This document shows, in pieces, positions 43,864 through 51,500 of a stretch of DNA of 64,000 bases; position 1 is the stretch's first letter, and the number at the start of each line of letters is the position of its first letter. The position numbers and the translations under genes are program-made. The notes under the pieces are model-generated. The model saw nothing but the letters and a program-made list of their open reading frames with translations, was not told the origin of the DNA and did not search any database. Source of the stretch: MPNO01 sp965205995 (GTDB lineage: Bacteria > Pseudomonadota > Alphaproteobacteria > MPNO01); NCBI GenBank assembly GCA_965205995.1, contig OZ242200.1, positions 2,480,001 through 2,544,000 of the forward strand, read 5' to 3'.

Positions 43864-44425
43864 TTAGCCGCCACCGTCCGACGAACCGGACCCGCGCGTC
43901 CGCTCGAGCTCGGCGATGCGCTGTTCGAGGTCCCTGACCTTGCGCTCGAGGACTTCGCTTTCCTCCTCGTCCGCGGCCGGTTCGTCCGCGGCCGGTGCCG
44001 GCGGCTGCCCGGCGAAGGCGGTCAGCGAGCGCTGCAACTCTTCGAGGTTGCGCCGCGACATGTCGGCCATCCGGTCGAACGCGGTGCCGGGATCGAACAT
44101 CTCTCCACGCCTCCATGCCGCGCTCCAGATACTCGGCGAGCTGCGGCCCGACCCCCTCGTTGTAGGCCTTGAGCGCCTGGCGCAGATAGTCGTGCGGCAG
44201 GACGCTGTGCCCCCGGGTCTCCTCCTCGGCGACGATCTGGGCGAGGACCGACGCGGTGATGTCGCGCCCCGATTTCTCGTCCCGCACCGTGAAGAGCGCG
44301 CCCTCCTTCACCATCCTGTGGAGATCGTCGAGCCTGACGAAAGACGCGGTCGCCGTGTTGTAGAGGCGGCGGTTGGCGTATTTCTTGATGACGACCGGCT
44401 GGTCTTCGGTGTTCTGGTCGGCCAC
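43864..44425 (-). pseudogene. phaR: PHA synthesis repressor PhaR, apparent frameshift
   Basis: From a GTG at 44425 (ribosome site AAGGAG, ten bases away) one frame reads VIKKYANRRLYNTATASFVR, DLHRMVKEGALFTV and DITASVLAQIVAEEETRG, the PHB/PHA accumulation regulator domain, to LERGMEAWR near base 44105. The expected C-terminus, MFDPGTAFDRMADMSRRNLE, is in the next frame and ends at 43864. The combined ~186 residues are the normal PhaR length. One extra base, or two missing, around 44101-44115 explains the break; it may be an assembly error. A separate small gene starting at 44100 behind GGAGG is less likely. It diverges from phaP, with operator-like dyads between. Confidence 0.82.
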
Positions 44426-44465
44426 GGCGCGCTTGCTCCTTCTGCCGTGGCCATTCTGGCACAAG

Positions 44466-44558
44466 TTGCGCCGCAAAATCTGCGCCTGATTTTGTGTTGC
44501 AAAATTTTTCTTGGAAAACCCGGATGGGTTGCCTATATTCCTTTTTGCAATGCAAAAT
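44466..44558 (+). promoter_or_regulatory. phaP promoter with three candidate PhaR operators
   Basis: TTGGAA (44511-44516) and TATATT (44534-44539) are 17 bases apart, predicting a start near 44546. Three related dyads occur: TTGCGCCGCAAAA (44466-44478), ATTTTGTGTTGCAAAAT (44489-44505, one mismatch) and TTTTGCAATGCAAAA (44543-44557, perfect arms). The last covers the predicted start. PhaR is known to bind TGC/GCA-type dyads upstream of phasin genes and its own gene, so these are good operators for phaP and phaR repression. Confidence 0.65.
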
Positions 44559-44591
44559 ATCCGGCACACCCCACAGCCCAAGGAGAGCCCC

Positions 44592-45008
44592 ATGACCATC
44601 GAAAAGCCCGCCGCCAAGGAGACCAAGAAGCCCGCCGACACCGCTTCCCGCGTCCAGGAGCAGGTCGAGATGGCGAAGACCGTCGGCACCGCCAATCTCG
44701 GTGCGCTGGCCGAGGCCTCGGCGCTCGCGATCGACGGCGCCCAGGCATACATCGCCGAGATGACGGACTATGCCCGCAATTCGGTCGTCCGGAACTTCGA
44801 TCTCATCGAACGCCTGTCCTCGGTGAAGACCCCGCAGGAATTCGTGTCGGTCCAGATCGAGGCGGGCAAGGACAGCGTCAACCGCGCCGTCGCCCAGTCG
44901 ACCAAGATCAACCGGATCGTCAGCGACTCGGTGATCAAGGCTTCCGCGCCGCTCAACGCGCGCGCCAACGAGACGATGGAAACTTTCCTCAAGCCCTTCG
45001 CCGCTTAG
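44592..45008 (+). CDS. phaP: Phasin (PHA granule-associated protein)
   Basis: A 138-residue helical, Ala-rich phasin-2 family protein that coats PHA granules. MTIEKPAAKETKKPADTASR is a charged start, followed by an amphipathic helix (EMTDYARNSVVRNFDLIERL) and the phasin motif SVKTPQEFVSVQIEAGKDSV near residue 87. The ATG at 44592 follows AGGAGAG. It is transcribed divergently from phaR and is followed by a strong terminator before phaC, so it can be made in large excess over the synthase. Confidence 0.92.
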   Translation: MTIEKPAAKETKKPADTASRVQEQVEMAKTVGTANLGALAEASALAIDGAQAYIAEMTDYARNSVVRNFDLIERLSSVKTPQEFVSVQIEAGKDSVNRAVAQSTKINRIVSDSVIKASAPLNARANETMETFLKPFAA

Positions 45009-45026
45009 TATTCGCCGCGGCGGCCG

Positions 45027-45058
45027 GTGGGCGCGGCGATCGCGCCGTGCCCACTTTT
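45027..45058 (+). terminator. Rho-independent terminator after phaP
   Basis: A 12-bp stem closes an ATCG loop: GTGGGCGCGGCG (45027-45038) pairs with CGCCGTGCCCAC (45043-45054), with one G-U, and TTTT follows at 45055-45058. It begins 18 bases after the phaP stop and lies before phaC. It is the clearest intrinsic terminator in the window. Confidence 0.85.
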
Positions 45059-45140
45059 GCCGCGCGCCGCGAAGGCATAGACTTTCCCTCCACCATTTAT
45101 CGGCCGGTTACGGGCGGGCGCCGCACGGGGCGTGGACAGC

Positions 45141-46922
45141 ATGACAGGTAAAGACGAAGACCGCGGCACCGAGGACGAGGCGATCGCCGCGCTCGGCAAG
45201 GTCATGGGCGCCGCGGCGCAGCAATGGCAGGACGGGTGGGCGGACTGGCTCGGCGCGCTCGCCCCGCCGGCGGACGACGCCGGGACCCCCGGACCCGCCG
45301 CCGCCGCCGCCGTAAATCTCGATCCGGCCAGCGTGCTGGAAGCCCAGATGGAGCTCTGGCGCGACTTCCAGACGCTATGGGCCTCGACCACCGCCCGCAT
45401 GATGGGGCGCGACGCCGCGCCGGTGATCGCGCCCGAGTCGGGCGACAACCGGTTCCGCGACGCGGAATGGTCCGACAACCCGGTCTTCGACTTTCTCAAG
45501 CAGTCCTACTTGCTCAACGCGCGCTGGCTGCGCCGCAGCCTCGCCGGGATCGAGGGGCTAGACCAGGACGGCGCCGACAAGCTCGACTTCATCGGCCGGC
45601 AGATCGTGGACGCTTTCTCGCCCGCCAATTTCGCGCTGACCAACCCGGTGGTTCTGCGGGAAATGCACGAAACCAAGGGCGAGAGCCTGATGCGGGGCAT
45701 GCGCCAGCTCGCCGAGGACCTCAAGGACACCGAGCACGGCCTGCGTCCCAAGCAGACCGACATGGACGCCTTCGAGGTCGGCGGCAACGTCGCCACCAGC
45801 CCCGGAGCGGTGGTCTACCAGAACCAGCTGATGCAGCTGATCCAGTACGAACCGGCCACCGAAACGGTGTACCGGAAGCCGCTGCTGATCGTGCCGCCCT
45901 GGATCAACAAGTTCTATATCCTCGATCTCAGGCCCGACAACTCCTTCATCCGCTGGGCGGTGGCGCGCGGCTACACGGTCTTCGTCATCTCCTGGGTCAA
46001 TCCGGACGAGAGCCACGCTTCCCTCTCCTTCGACGACTATCTCCGCGACGGCATCCTTGCGGCGCTGGATGCGATCGAGCGGGCGACCGGCGAACGCCAG
46101 TCGACCGCGATCGGCTACTGCATCGGCGGCACCCTGCTCGCCGCCGCGCTCGCCTACATGGATGCGGTCGGCGACGAGCGGATCGGCGCCGCCACCTTCT
46201 TCGCCGCCCAGGTCGATTTCGAGGATGCGGGCGAGCTCGGCATCTTCACCGACGACGCCCATCTGGACGCGCTGGAGACCAAGGTCCGCGAAAAGGGCTA
46301 TCTCGACGGGGCGAACATGGCCGGGACCTTCAACGCGCTCCGCGCCAACGACCTGATCTGGCACTTCGTGATCAACAACTATTTGCTGGGCAAGGAGCCG
46401 CCGGCCTTCGACCTGCTTTTCTGGAACGCCGATTCGACCCATTTCCCGGCGCAGCTCCTGGTCGACTATCTGCGCAACATGTACCAGCGCAACAATCTGG
46501 CCCGCCCGGGCGGGTTCGAATTGCTCGGCGAGAAGATCGATCTCGGCCGGATCGCGATCCCGACCTATATCCAGGCGTCGAAGGACGACCACATCGCGCC
46601 CGCCGCCTCGGTGTTCAAGCTGACCGGGCTGCTCGGCGGGCGCAAGCGATTCGTCCTCGCCGGGTCGGGCCATATCGCCGGCGTGGTAAACCCGCCGGAG
46701 AAAAAGAAGTACCAGCACTGGCTGGTCGAGAGCGACGCCGTCCATGACGATTTCGAGGCATGGTTCGCCGACGCTGCGGAACATCCGGGCTCATGGTGGC
46801 CGGACTGGCATCGCTGGCTGTCGCGGCGTTCGGGCAAGAAAATTCCCGCCCGCAAGCCCGGCGACGGCGAACTCGCGGCGATCGAGGCGGCGCCGGGGTC
46901 CTACGTCAAGAGGCGCAGCTAG
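45141..46922 (+). CDS. phaC: Class I poly(3-hydroxyalkanoate) synthase
   Basis: A 593-residue polymerase of (R)-3-hydroxyacyl-CoA. The lipase-like box IGYCIGGTLLAA contains the catalytic Cys327. The Asp is in YIQASKDDHIAPAAS and the His in VLAGSGHIAGVVNPP. The N-terminal domain begins with a low-complexity Ala/Pro segment, and EMHETKGESLMRGMRQLAED and VTPPWIN-type segment IVPPWINKFYILDLRPDNSF precede the core. Length fits class I (about 560-600). A GTG nine bases upstream (45132) is an alternative start. It lies downstream of the phaP terminator and needs its own promoter. Confidence 0.95.
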   Translation: MTGKDEDRGTEDEAIAALGKVMGAAAQQWQDGWADWLGALAPPADDAGTPGPAAAAAVNLDPASVLEAQMELWRDFQTLWASTTARMMGRDAAPVIAPESGDNRFRDAEWSDNPVFDFLKQSYLLNARWLRRSLAGIEGLDQDGADKLDFIGRQIVDAFSPANFALTNPVVLREMHETKGESLMRGMRQLAEDLKDTEHGLRPKQTDMDAFEVGGNVATSPGAVVYQNQLMQLIQYEPATETVYRKPLLIVPPWINKFYILDLRPDNSFIRWAVARGYTVFVISWVNPDESHASLSFDDYLRDGILAALDAIERATGERQSTAIGYCIGGTLLAAALAYMDAVGDERIGAATFFAAQVDFEDAGELGIFTDDAHLDALETKVREKGYLDGANMAGTFNALRANDLIWHFVINNYLLGKEPPAFDLLFWNADSTHFPAQLLVDYLRNMYQRNNLARPGGFELLGEKIDLGRIAIPTYIQASKDDHIAPAASVFKLTGLLGGRKRFVLAGSGHIAGVVNPPEKKKYQHWLVESDAVHDDFEAWFADAAEHPGSWWPDWHRWLSRRSGKKIPARKPGDGELAAIEAAPGSYVKRRS

Positions 46923-46958
46923 CCCGGCCGGGCCGGCCGCGGCAAGGGGGAACGGAAG

Positions 46959-47198
46959 ATGAAGCTGTCCATCGATATCGATTGTTCGCCCCAGGAGGCG
47001 CGCGCCTTTCTCGGCCTGCCCGATGTCGAGGAGATGCAGAAGGAAATGACGGAAGAGGTCCAGCAACAGCTTCGCGCCCATATCGCGGCGATGGATCCCG
47101 AGGCGCTGATGAAGACCTGGATGCCGATGGGCACAAAGGCCTTCGAGACCTTCAGGGATGCCTTCATGCAGGGGTTTCAGAAGCGTTCGTCGGATTAG
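46959..47198 (+). CDS. Small helical protein (DUF6489-like)
   Basis: A 79-residue protein, MKLSIDIDCSPQEARAFLGL, PDVEEMQKEMTEEVQQQLRA and MDPEALMKTWMPMGTKAFET, ending in an FMQGF helix. The ribosome site AAGGGGGAACGG precedes it. It follows phaC by 36 bases on the same strand. Small proteins of this type, which I believe are DUF6489, occur beside PHA genes in alphaproteobacteria. The FMQGF and MWMPM-like segments resemble phasin-like amphipathic helices. The function is unknown; granule association is inference. Confidence 0.75.
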   Translation: MKLSIDIDCSPQEARAFLGLPDVEEMQKEMTEEVQQQLRAHIAAMDPEALMKTWMPMGTKAFETFRDAFMQGFQKRSSD

Positions 47199-47271
47199 CC
47201 GGCCCGATCGACGCCTTCGGCCGACCGACGTCTCCGGCCGAAAGACGCCGAGCCCACGAAGAGGAACCGAA

Positions 47272-47775
47272 ATGGATTCAAGCACCCCGCCGATGATCGA
47301 CGACCTGCTGCACGGCTATTACCTCGAGGACCTCGAAATCGGCATGTCCGCGGTTTACGGACGCACCATCGTGGAGGGCGACGTCAGCCTGTTCGCCGGG
47401 CTTTCGGGCGACGACAACCCGCTCCACGTCCACGAGAACTTCGCATCGAGGAGCCGCTTCGAAGGCCGGGTGGTGCACGGCGCGCACACCGCGAGCCTGA
47501 TCTCGGCGGTGATCGGCACCCGGATGCCGGGGCCGGGCGCGATCTATCTCAGCCAGAACTCCCGCTTCAAGGCGCCGGTCCGGATCGGCGACACGGTGGA
47601 CGTCCGGGCCACCGTCACGGCGATCGACCGCGCCAGGAACCAGGCCACGATCGCGACCGTCTGCTGCGTCGGCGAGACCGTGGTGATCGATGGAGAGGCC
47701 AGGGTCTGGGTGCCTTCGCGCGCCGGATCCCGGCCGGACGAAGGGGATACCGGCGATGACCGCACCGGGGTTTGA
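47272..47775 (+). CDS. MaoC-like dehydratase (possible R-specific enoyl-CoA hydratase)
   Basis: A 167-residue hotdog-fold protein. IVEGDVSLFAGLSGDDNPLH near residues 30-49 and GRVVHGAHTASLISAVIGT near 65 carry the MaoC/hydratase-2 Asp-His pair (D..NPxH). It would hydrate trans-2-enoyl-CoA to (R)-3-hydroxyacyl-CoA, as PhaJ does, feeding PHA synthase three genes upstream. The ATG at 47272 follows GAGGAA. It overlaps the HAD gene by 20 bases. PhaJ activity is plausible from context but not proven; related proteins act in mesaconyl-CoA chemistry. Confidence 0.85.
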   Translation: MDSSTPPMIDDLLHGYYLEDLEIGMSAVYGRTIVEGDVSLFAGLSGDDNPLHVHENFASRSRFEGRVVHGAHTASLISAVIGTRMPGPGAIYLSQNSRFKAPVRIGDTVDVRATVTAIDRARNQATIATVCCVGETVVIDGEARVWVPSRAGSRPDEGDTGDDRTGV

Positions 47776-48442
47776 CGACATCGGCGCCTGCGTTTTCGAC
47801 GCCTACGGCACCCTGCTCGACTTCAACTCCGCGGTCGACCGCTGCCGCGACAGGATCGGCGACCGGGCGGACGAGCTGTCGGCGCTGTGGCGCCACAAGC
47901 AGCTGCAATACACTTGGCTGCGCAGCCTGATGGGACGGTTCGTCGATTTCTGGCATGTGACGGGCGAGGCGCTCGACCATTCGATGAAGGCGATCGGCCT
48001 CGACGACGAGAGGCTGCGGGCGGAGTTGATGCAGCTCTATCTCAGCCTCGAACCCTATCCCGATGCGCGCGACTGCCTAATGCGCGTCAAGAAGGCCGGG
48101 ACCAAGACCGCGATCCTGTCGAACGGCTCGATGACCATGCTGGTCGCGGCGGTCAAGAACGCGGGGCTCGACGACGTGATCGACGCGATCTACTCGGTCG
48201 ACCGGGCGGAGATCTTCAAGCCGCACCATTCGGTGTACCAGATCCCGGTCGACGAGCTGAAGCTGCCGTCGCAGCGCATCAGCTTCCAGTCGGCCAATAG
48301 CTGGGACGCCCATGGCGGGGCCGCGTTCGGCTTCCGGGTCGCCTGGATCAACCGCTCCGGCCAGCCGGCGGAAATCCTGCCGGGCGAGATCCACGCCGAG
48401 CTTTCCTCGCTCGCCGAGCTGCCCGCCCTGATCGGTGCCTGA
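47756..48442 (+). CDS. Haloacid dehalogenase type II-like hydrolase
   Basis: A 228-residue HAD-superfamily protein of the L-2-haloacid dehalogenase group. The nucleophile Asp is in ACVFDAYGTLLDFNS near residue 13, motif II is TAILSNGSMTML near 120, the Lys is in EIFKPHHSVYQ near 155, and motif III is SFQSANSWDAHGGAAFGFRV. The cap region contains RHKQLQYTWLRSLMGR, typical of the family. It would replace halogen of a 2-haloacid by hydroxyl without a metal. The ATG at 47756 lies inside the MaoC gene end, and its own end overlaps the next gene by eight bases. Confidence 0.9.
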   Translation: MTAPGFDDIGACVFDAYGTLLDFNSAVDRCRDRIGDRADELSALWRHKQLQYTWLRSLMGRFVDFWHVTGEALDHSMKAIGLDDERLRAELMQLYLSLEPYPDARDCLMRVKKAGTKTAILSNGSMTMLVAAVKNAGLDDVIDAIYSVDRAEIFKPHHSVYQIPVDELKLPSQRISFQSANSWDAHGGAAFGFRVAWINRSGQPAEILPGEIHAELSSLAELPALIGA

Positions 48443-49292
48443 CCGGGACTATCGCGAGCGCCGGTTCACCGCCCAAGACGGGCTCGGCCTCTATTTCCGC
48501 GATTACGGCGATCCGCGCTCGGCCGCGACGCCTGTGCTCTGCCTCGGCGGGTTTACCCGCAACGCCCGCGACTTCGACGCCCTGGCGCGGCGGCTCTGCC
48601 GCGAGCGCCGCGTGCTGTGCCCCGACCTCAGGGGCCGCGGACGCTCGGACCACGATCCGAACTGGCGCAACTACAAGCCCGAAACCTATCTCAACGACAT
48701 CGCCCACCTGCTCGCCGTCGCCGATGTCCATCGCGTCGTGGTGGTCGGGACCTCGCTCGGCGGCGTGCTGGCGATGGCGCTCGGCGCCGTCATGCCCTCG
48801 GCGCTGGCGGGCGTGGTGCTGAACGATATCGGCCCGGAGATCGTGTCCGGCGGGTTCGACCCGATCCTCGCCTATATCCGCGTCGACCGCCCGCAGCCGG
48901 ATTGGCAAAGCGCGGCGCGGGCGATCAGGACCCATCTCCCCGACCTGGTGTTCCAGGACGATGCGATGTTCGAGGCGATGGCCCGCAACACCTACCGCGA
49001 GGGCGAGGACGGGAGGCTGCATTTCGACTGGGACGTGGACATCGTCAGGCCGGTCCTCGCCGATCGCGGCGCGGTCCCCGACCTCTGGCCCTATTTCCGC
49101 GGGCTGCGCTCGATCCCGCTGCTCGCCTTTCGCGGCGAGGCCTCGGACCTCCTGTCGGAGGCGTGTTTCGAGCGGATGGGCCGCGAGCGTCCCGACGCCC
49201 GGCTGGTGACGGTGCCGCGGACCGGCCACGCCCCCACCCTGACCGAGCCCGAATGCGTCGAAGCGCTGGACGCGTTCCTCGGCGAATTCTGA
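48435..49292 (+). CDS. Alpha/beta hydrolase
   Basis: A 285-residue alpha/beta-fold hydrolase. The oxyanion strand is VLCLGGFTRNARDFDALARR, the nucleophile elbow VVVGTSLGGVLAMALG (Ser near residue 107), with GRGRSDHD before it and a His in TVPRTGHAPTLTEPE near the end. It starts with GTG at 48435, eight bases inside the HAD gene. The MaoC-HAD-hydrolase overlaps indicate one transcript. The substrate (ester, lactone or enol) cannot be told. Confidence 0.9.
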   Translation: MPDRDYRERRFTAQDGLGLYFRDYGDPRSAATPVLCLGGFTRNARDFDALARRLCRERRVLCPDLRGRGRSDHDPNWRNYKPETYLNDIAHLLAVADVHRVVVVGTSLGGVLAMALGAVMPSALAGVVLNDIGPEIVSGGFDPILAYIRVDRPQPDWQSAARAIRTHLPDLVFQDDAMFEAMARNTYREGEDGRLHFDWDVDIVRPVLADRGAVPDLWPYFRGLRSIPLLAFRGEASDLLSEACFERMGRERPDARLVTVPRTGHAPTLTEPECVEALDAFLGEF

Positions 49293-49387
49293 TTCCGATT
49301 CCGCCCCGACCGGCCGTCTGGCGCGGGATCGTTTCCCCCTTTATAAATGCTCCCGGTTTTTGAGCCCATGCGAGGGAGGATCTTGGC

Positions 49388-49753
49388 GTGGCGGAGATTT
49401 ACGTTGGCAAGCAAGACGAGTTCGGCGATCGCGATCGCAAGATCATCGCCCAGGGCGATCTCGAGATCGGGATCTTTTTCGTGGGCGGGGAGTTCTACGC
49501 CTACGAGAACAACTGCGTTCACCAGGGCGGTCCGGTATGCCAGGGCAAGATCCTCGGCAAGGTCGAGGAGGTGCTGGGCGACGACAAGACGTCGAAGGGC
49601 CTGCGCTTCTCGGACAGCGATATCCACATCGTCTGCCCCTGGCACGGCTATGAGTACAACCTCAAGACCGGGCGCCACCCGGGCGACCGGAATGTCCGGC
49701 TCAAGCCTTACGACGTGAAGGTCGCCGACGGAGAGGTCTATGTCGTCGTCTGA
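49388..49753 (+). CDS. Rieske [2Fe-2S] ferredoxin-like protein
   Basis: A 121-residue soluble Rieske protein. The cluster ligands are NNCVHQGGPVC near residues 42-52 and IVCPWHGYEYN near 84-94. The spacing between the two boxes is about 41 residues, much longer than the ~16-20 of classical Rieske domains. The insert, QGKILGKVEEVLGDDKTSKG, appears ordered. The GTG at 49388 follows GGGAGGA. It opens a three-gene plus-strand operon with an unknown protein and an amidohydrolase. It probably passes electrons to a partner that is not obvious here. Confidence 0.88.
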   Translation: MAEIYVGKQDEFGDRDRKIIAQGDLEIGIFFVGGEFYAYENNCVHQGGPVCQGKILGKVEEVLGDDKTSKGLRFSDSDIHIVCPWHGYEYNLKTGRHPGDRNVRLKPYDVKVADGEVYVVV

Positions 49754-50072
49754 CGACGCCCGCGCGCCCGATCTGGCCACGCTCGGAGAGGCGACGGAGA
49801 AGGCGCTCGCGATCGCCGAGAAGGCGCTCGACGACGGGGTGACGGATGCGGTTCCGGACGAGATGGTGCAGCGGCTGCTGACCGCCGGGGTCCGGCTGTT
49901 CGCCAACAAGGTGGAGATGGAGGACCGGGTCTTCCTCCCGTTCGTCTCCGCCGAGTCGGCGACCGCGACCGATGTCGTCGTCACGGTGACCGAGATGCTG
50001 CACGCGGCGAACCTGAATACCTTCGATCTCGCGATGTGGTTCCGCCGGCCGCGCCCCGGCGCGGACGACTGA
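49740..50072 (+). CDS. Protein of unknown function in the Rieske operon
   Basis: A 110-residue, mostly helical, acidic protein overlapping the Rieske gene by 14 bases and ending 14 bases before the amidohydrolase. Segments such as TEKALAIAEKALDDGVTDAV and LTAGVRLFANKVEMEDR suggest a helical bundle. It has no signal peptide, membrane segment or Cys, and I recognise no family. The tight overlap implies it is made together with the Rieske protein. It may be a small subunit or specificity factor of the same enzyme; this is inference. Confidence 0.75.
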   Translation: MSSSDDARAPDLATLGEATEKALAIAEKALDDGVTDAVPDEMVQRLLTAGVRLFANKVEMEDRVFLPFVSAESATATDVVVTVTEMLHAANLNTFDLAMWFRRPRPGADD

Positions 50073-50086
50073 AGGAGCGCAAACGA

Positions 50087-51295
50087 ATGGACTCAGGACT
50101 CGAACCCCTGCGGGAAAACCCGGTCAGACAGATCGACGTCTCGACCGACACCAGGGAAATCCTCGCCCGCGCCCGGCGCCAGGCCGACGAGCGCAAGTTC
50201 GACGATCTGTTCATCGTCGACATGGATTCGCACCACACCGAGAGCGAATCCTGGGCCGACATCATCGGCTATCTCGACGACGAGGTGATCCGCTCCCAGG
50301 CGCTCGACTTCGTCAAGAACCGGACCGGCACGCCGCCTTACGGCCTCAACGGCGATCTGGCGCTGCGCTACCAGGATTGCGGCGGGCGCATCCCGCACCA
50401 GGCCGCGCGGCGCGAGACTGCGGAACAGAACGGCCTGCACCGCGACGTGGTGCTGGCCAGGCGGGCCTACGAATCGATGTCGATCGACAAGCAGATCGTC
50501 TTTCCGACGCCGTTGCTGTTCCTCGGCATGCACCCGCAATTCGACATGGAGCCGCTGCTCGGCAACGCCTACAACCGCTGGACCGTGGACACGCTGCTGG
50601 CGCAGGACAGCACGCTCAAATCGATGGCCTTCCTGCCCTTCAACGACGCCGACGAGGCGCTGAAGACGGTCGAGGAGTTCGGCGACGCGCCGGGCGTCGT
50701 CGGCTTCATGGTCACCTCGGTGCGCAACAAGCCGGTCCACCACAACCGCTACATGAAGGTCTATCGGGCGCTCGAGGAGCGCGGCCTGCCGCTCGGCTTC
50801 CATGCCGGGTATTACTGGCAGGACCCGTCGATGATGCAGATCAACCGCTTCGGCTCGATGCACGCGCTCTCCTTCGTCTGGTGCAACGTGGTCCACTGCA
50901 CCAACTGGGTGATGAACGGCCTGCCGGAGCGCTTCCCCAACCTGCCGGTGGTGTGGATCGAGAGCGGGCTGTCCTGGGTGCCGTGGCTGATGCAGCGCCT
51001 CGACCACACCTACATGATGCGCACCTCGGAGGCGCCGCTGCTGAAGCGCAAGCCGAGCGAGTACATGGCGGAGATGTACTACACCTCGCAGCCGCTGGAG
51101 ACCGACAACCTCAAGGCGCTCGAGCTCACCTTCGAGATGACCAACGCCCGGACACAGCTCCTCTACGCCTCCGACTGGCCGCACTGGGACTTCGATCCGC
51201 CGGCGGTGATCTGGGATATCCCGTTCCTCGACGACGAGGCGCGCAGGAACATCCTGGGCCTCAACGCGAAGCGCATCTTCGACCTGGAGAAGTAG
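50087..51295 (+). CDS. Amidohydrolase-family protein (ACMSD/decarboxylase-like)
   Basis: A 402-residue metal-dependent amidohydrolase 2 protein. IVDMDSHHTESESW near residue 43 is the N-terminal metal site, with Asp-x-His in place of HxH, as in several decarboxylases of this clan. GLPLGFHAGYYWQDPS near 240, VWIESGLSWVPWLMQRLDHT near 300 and LYASDWPHWDFDPP near 355 complete the pattern. The ATG at 50087 follows GAAGGAG. It forms an operon with the Rieske protein and an unknown gene. Decarboxylation or hydrolysis of a ring-cleavage intermediate is likely. Confidence 0.88.
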   Translation: MDSGLEPLRENPVRQIDVSTDTREILARARRQADERKFDDLFIVDMDSHHTESESWADIIGYLDDEVIRSQALDFVKNRTGTPPYGLNGDLALRYQDCGGRIPHQAARRETAEQNGLHRDVVLARRAYESMSIDKQIVFPTPLLFLGMHPQFDMEPLLGNAYNRWTVDTLLAQDSTLKSMAFLPFNDADEALKTVEEFGDAPGVVGFMVTSVRNKPVHHNRYMKVYRALEERGLPLGFHAGYYWQDPSMMQINRFGSMHALSFVWCNVVHCTNWVMNGLPERFPNLPVVWIESGLSWVPWLMQRLDHTYMMRTSEAPLLKRKPSEYMAEMYYTSQPLETDNLKALELTFEMTNARTQLLYASDWPHWDFDPPAVIWDIPFLDDEARRNILGLNAKRIFDLEK

Positions 51296-51323
51296 CGGGG
51301 AACACGGCGGGCGGTCCGTCCGG

Positions 51324-51365
51324 GCCGCCCAATGTTTCACGTGAAACATTGTCCCGAAACGGGAC
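51324..51365 (-). promoter_or_regulatory. parS: parS centromere site with conserved hairpin flank (copy 2)
   Basis: Bases 51333-51348 read TGTTTCACGTGAAACA, a perfect parS site; the palindrome extends to AATGTTTCACGTGAAACATT. GTCCCG-AAA-CGGGAC (51351-51365) lies two bases away and can form a 6-bp hairpin. On the opposite strand, the 42-base block matches copy 1 (13789-13830) at 39 of 42 positions. It lies in the gap between the amidohydrolase and GNAT genes, next to the modular repeat. Confidence 0.85.
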
Positions 51366-51395
51366 TAATTTAGCGTCCCCCGGGGACGGGCTTGC

Positions 51396-51486
51396 CCTTC
51401 GATACGCCGCTTCGCGGCTACTCAGGGTGAGGGTAGGTCAAGTGCCCCGCCTCATCCCGAGCAGCCGCGAAGCGGCGTATCGAGGG
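51396..51486. repeat. Modular hairpin repeat, copy 2
   Basis: The left arm (51396-51432) and the right arm (51450-51486) are inverted copies of 37 bases with four mismatches. Each contains GCCGC-TTC-GCGGC. The flanks TCGATAC and CTCAGGGTGAGG or its variants match copy 1 at 3129-3236. It lies between the parS element and the corrected end of the GNAT gene. Confidence 0.8.
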
Positions 51487-51500
51487 ACCGACCCCCGCCC

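Noticed and set aside
44022..44567. Alternative 181-residue frame across phaR
   Set aside because: It shares the strand but not the PhaR frame, carries no PhaR motif and lies over the phaP promoter.
49342..49347. TATAAA upstream of the Rieske gene as a minus 10 box
   Set aside because: The region 17 bases upstream does not resemble a minus 35 box, so a promoter here is possible but not shown.
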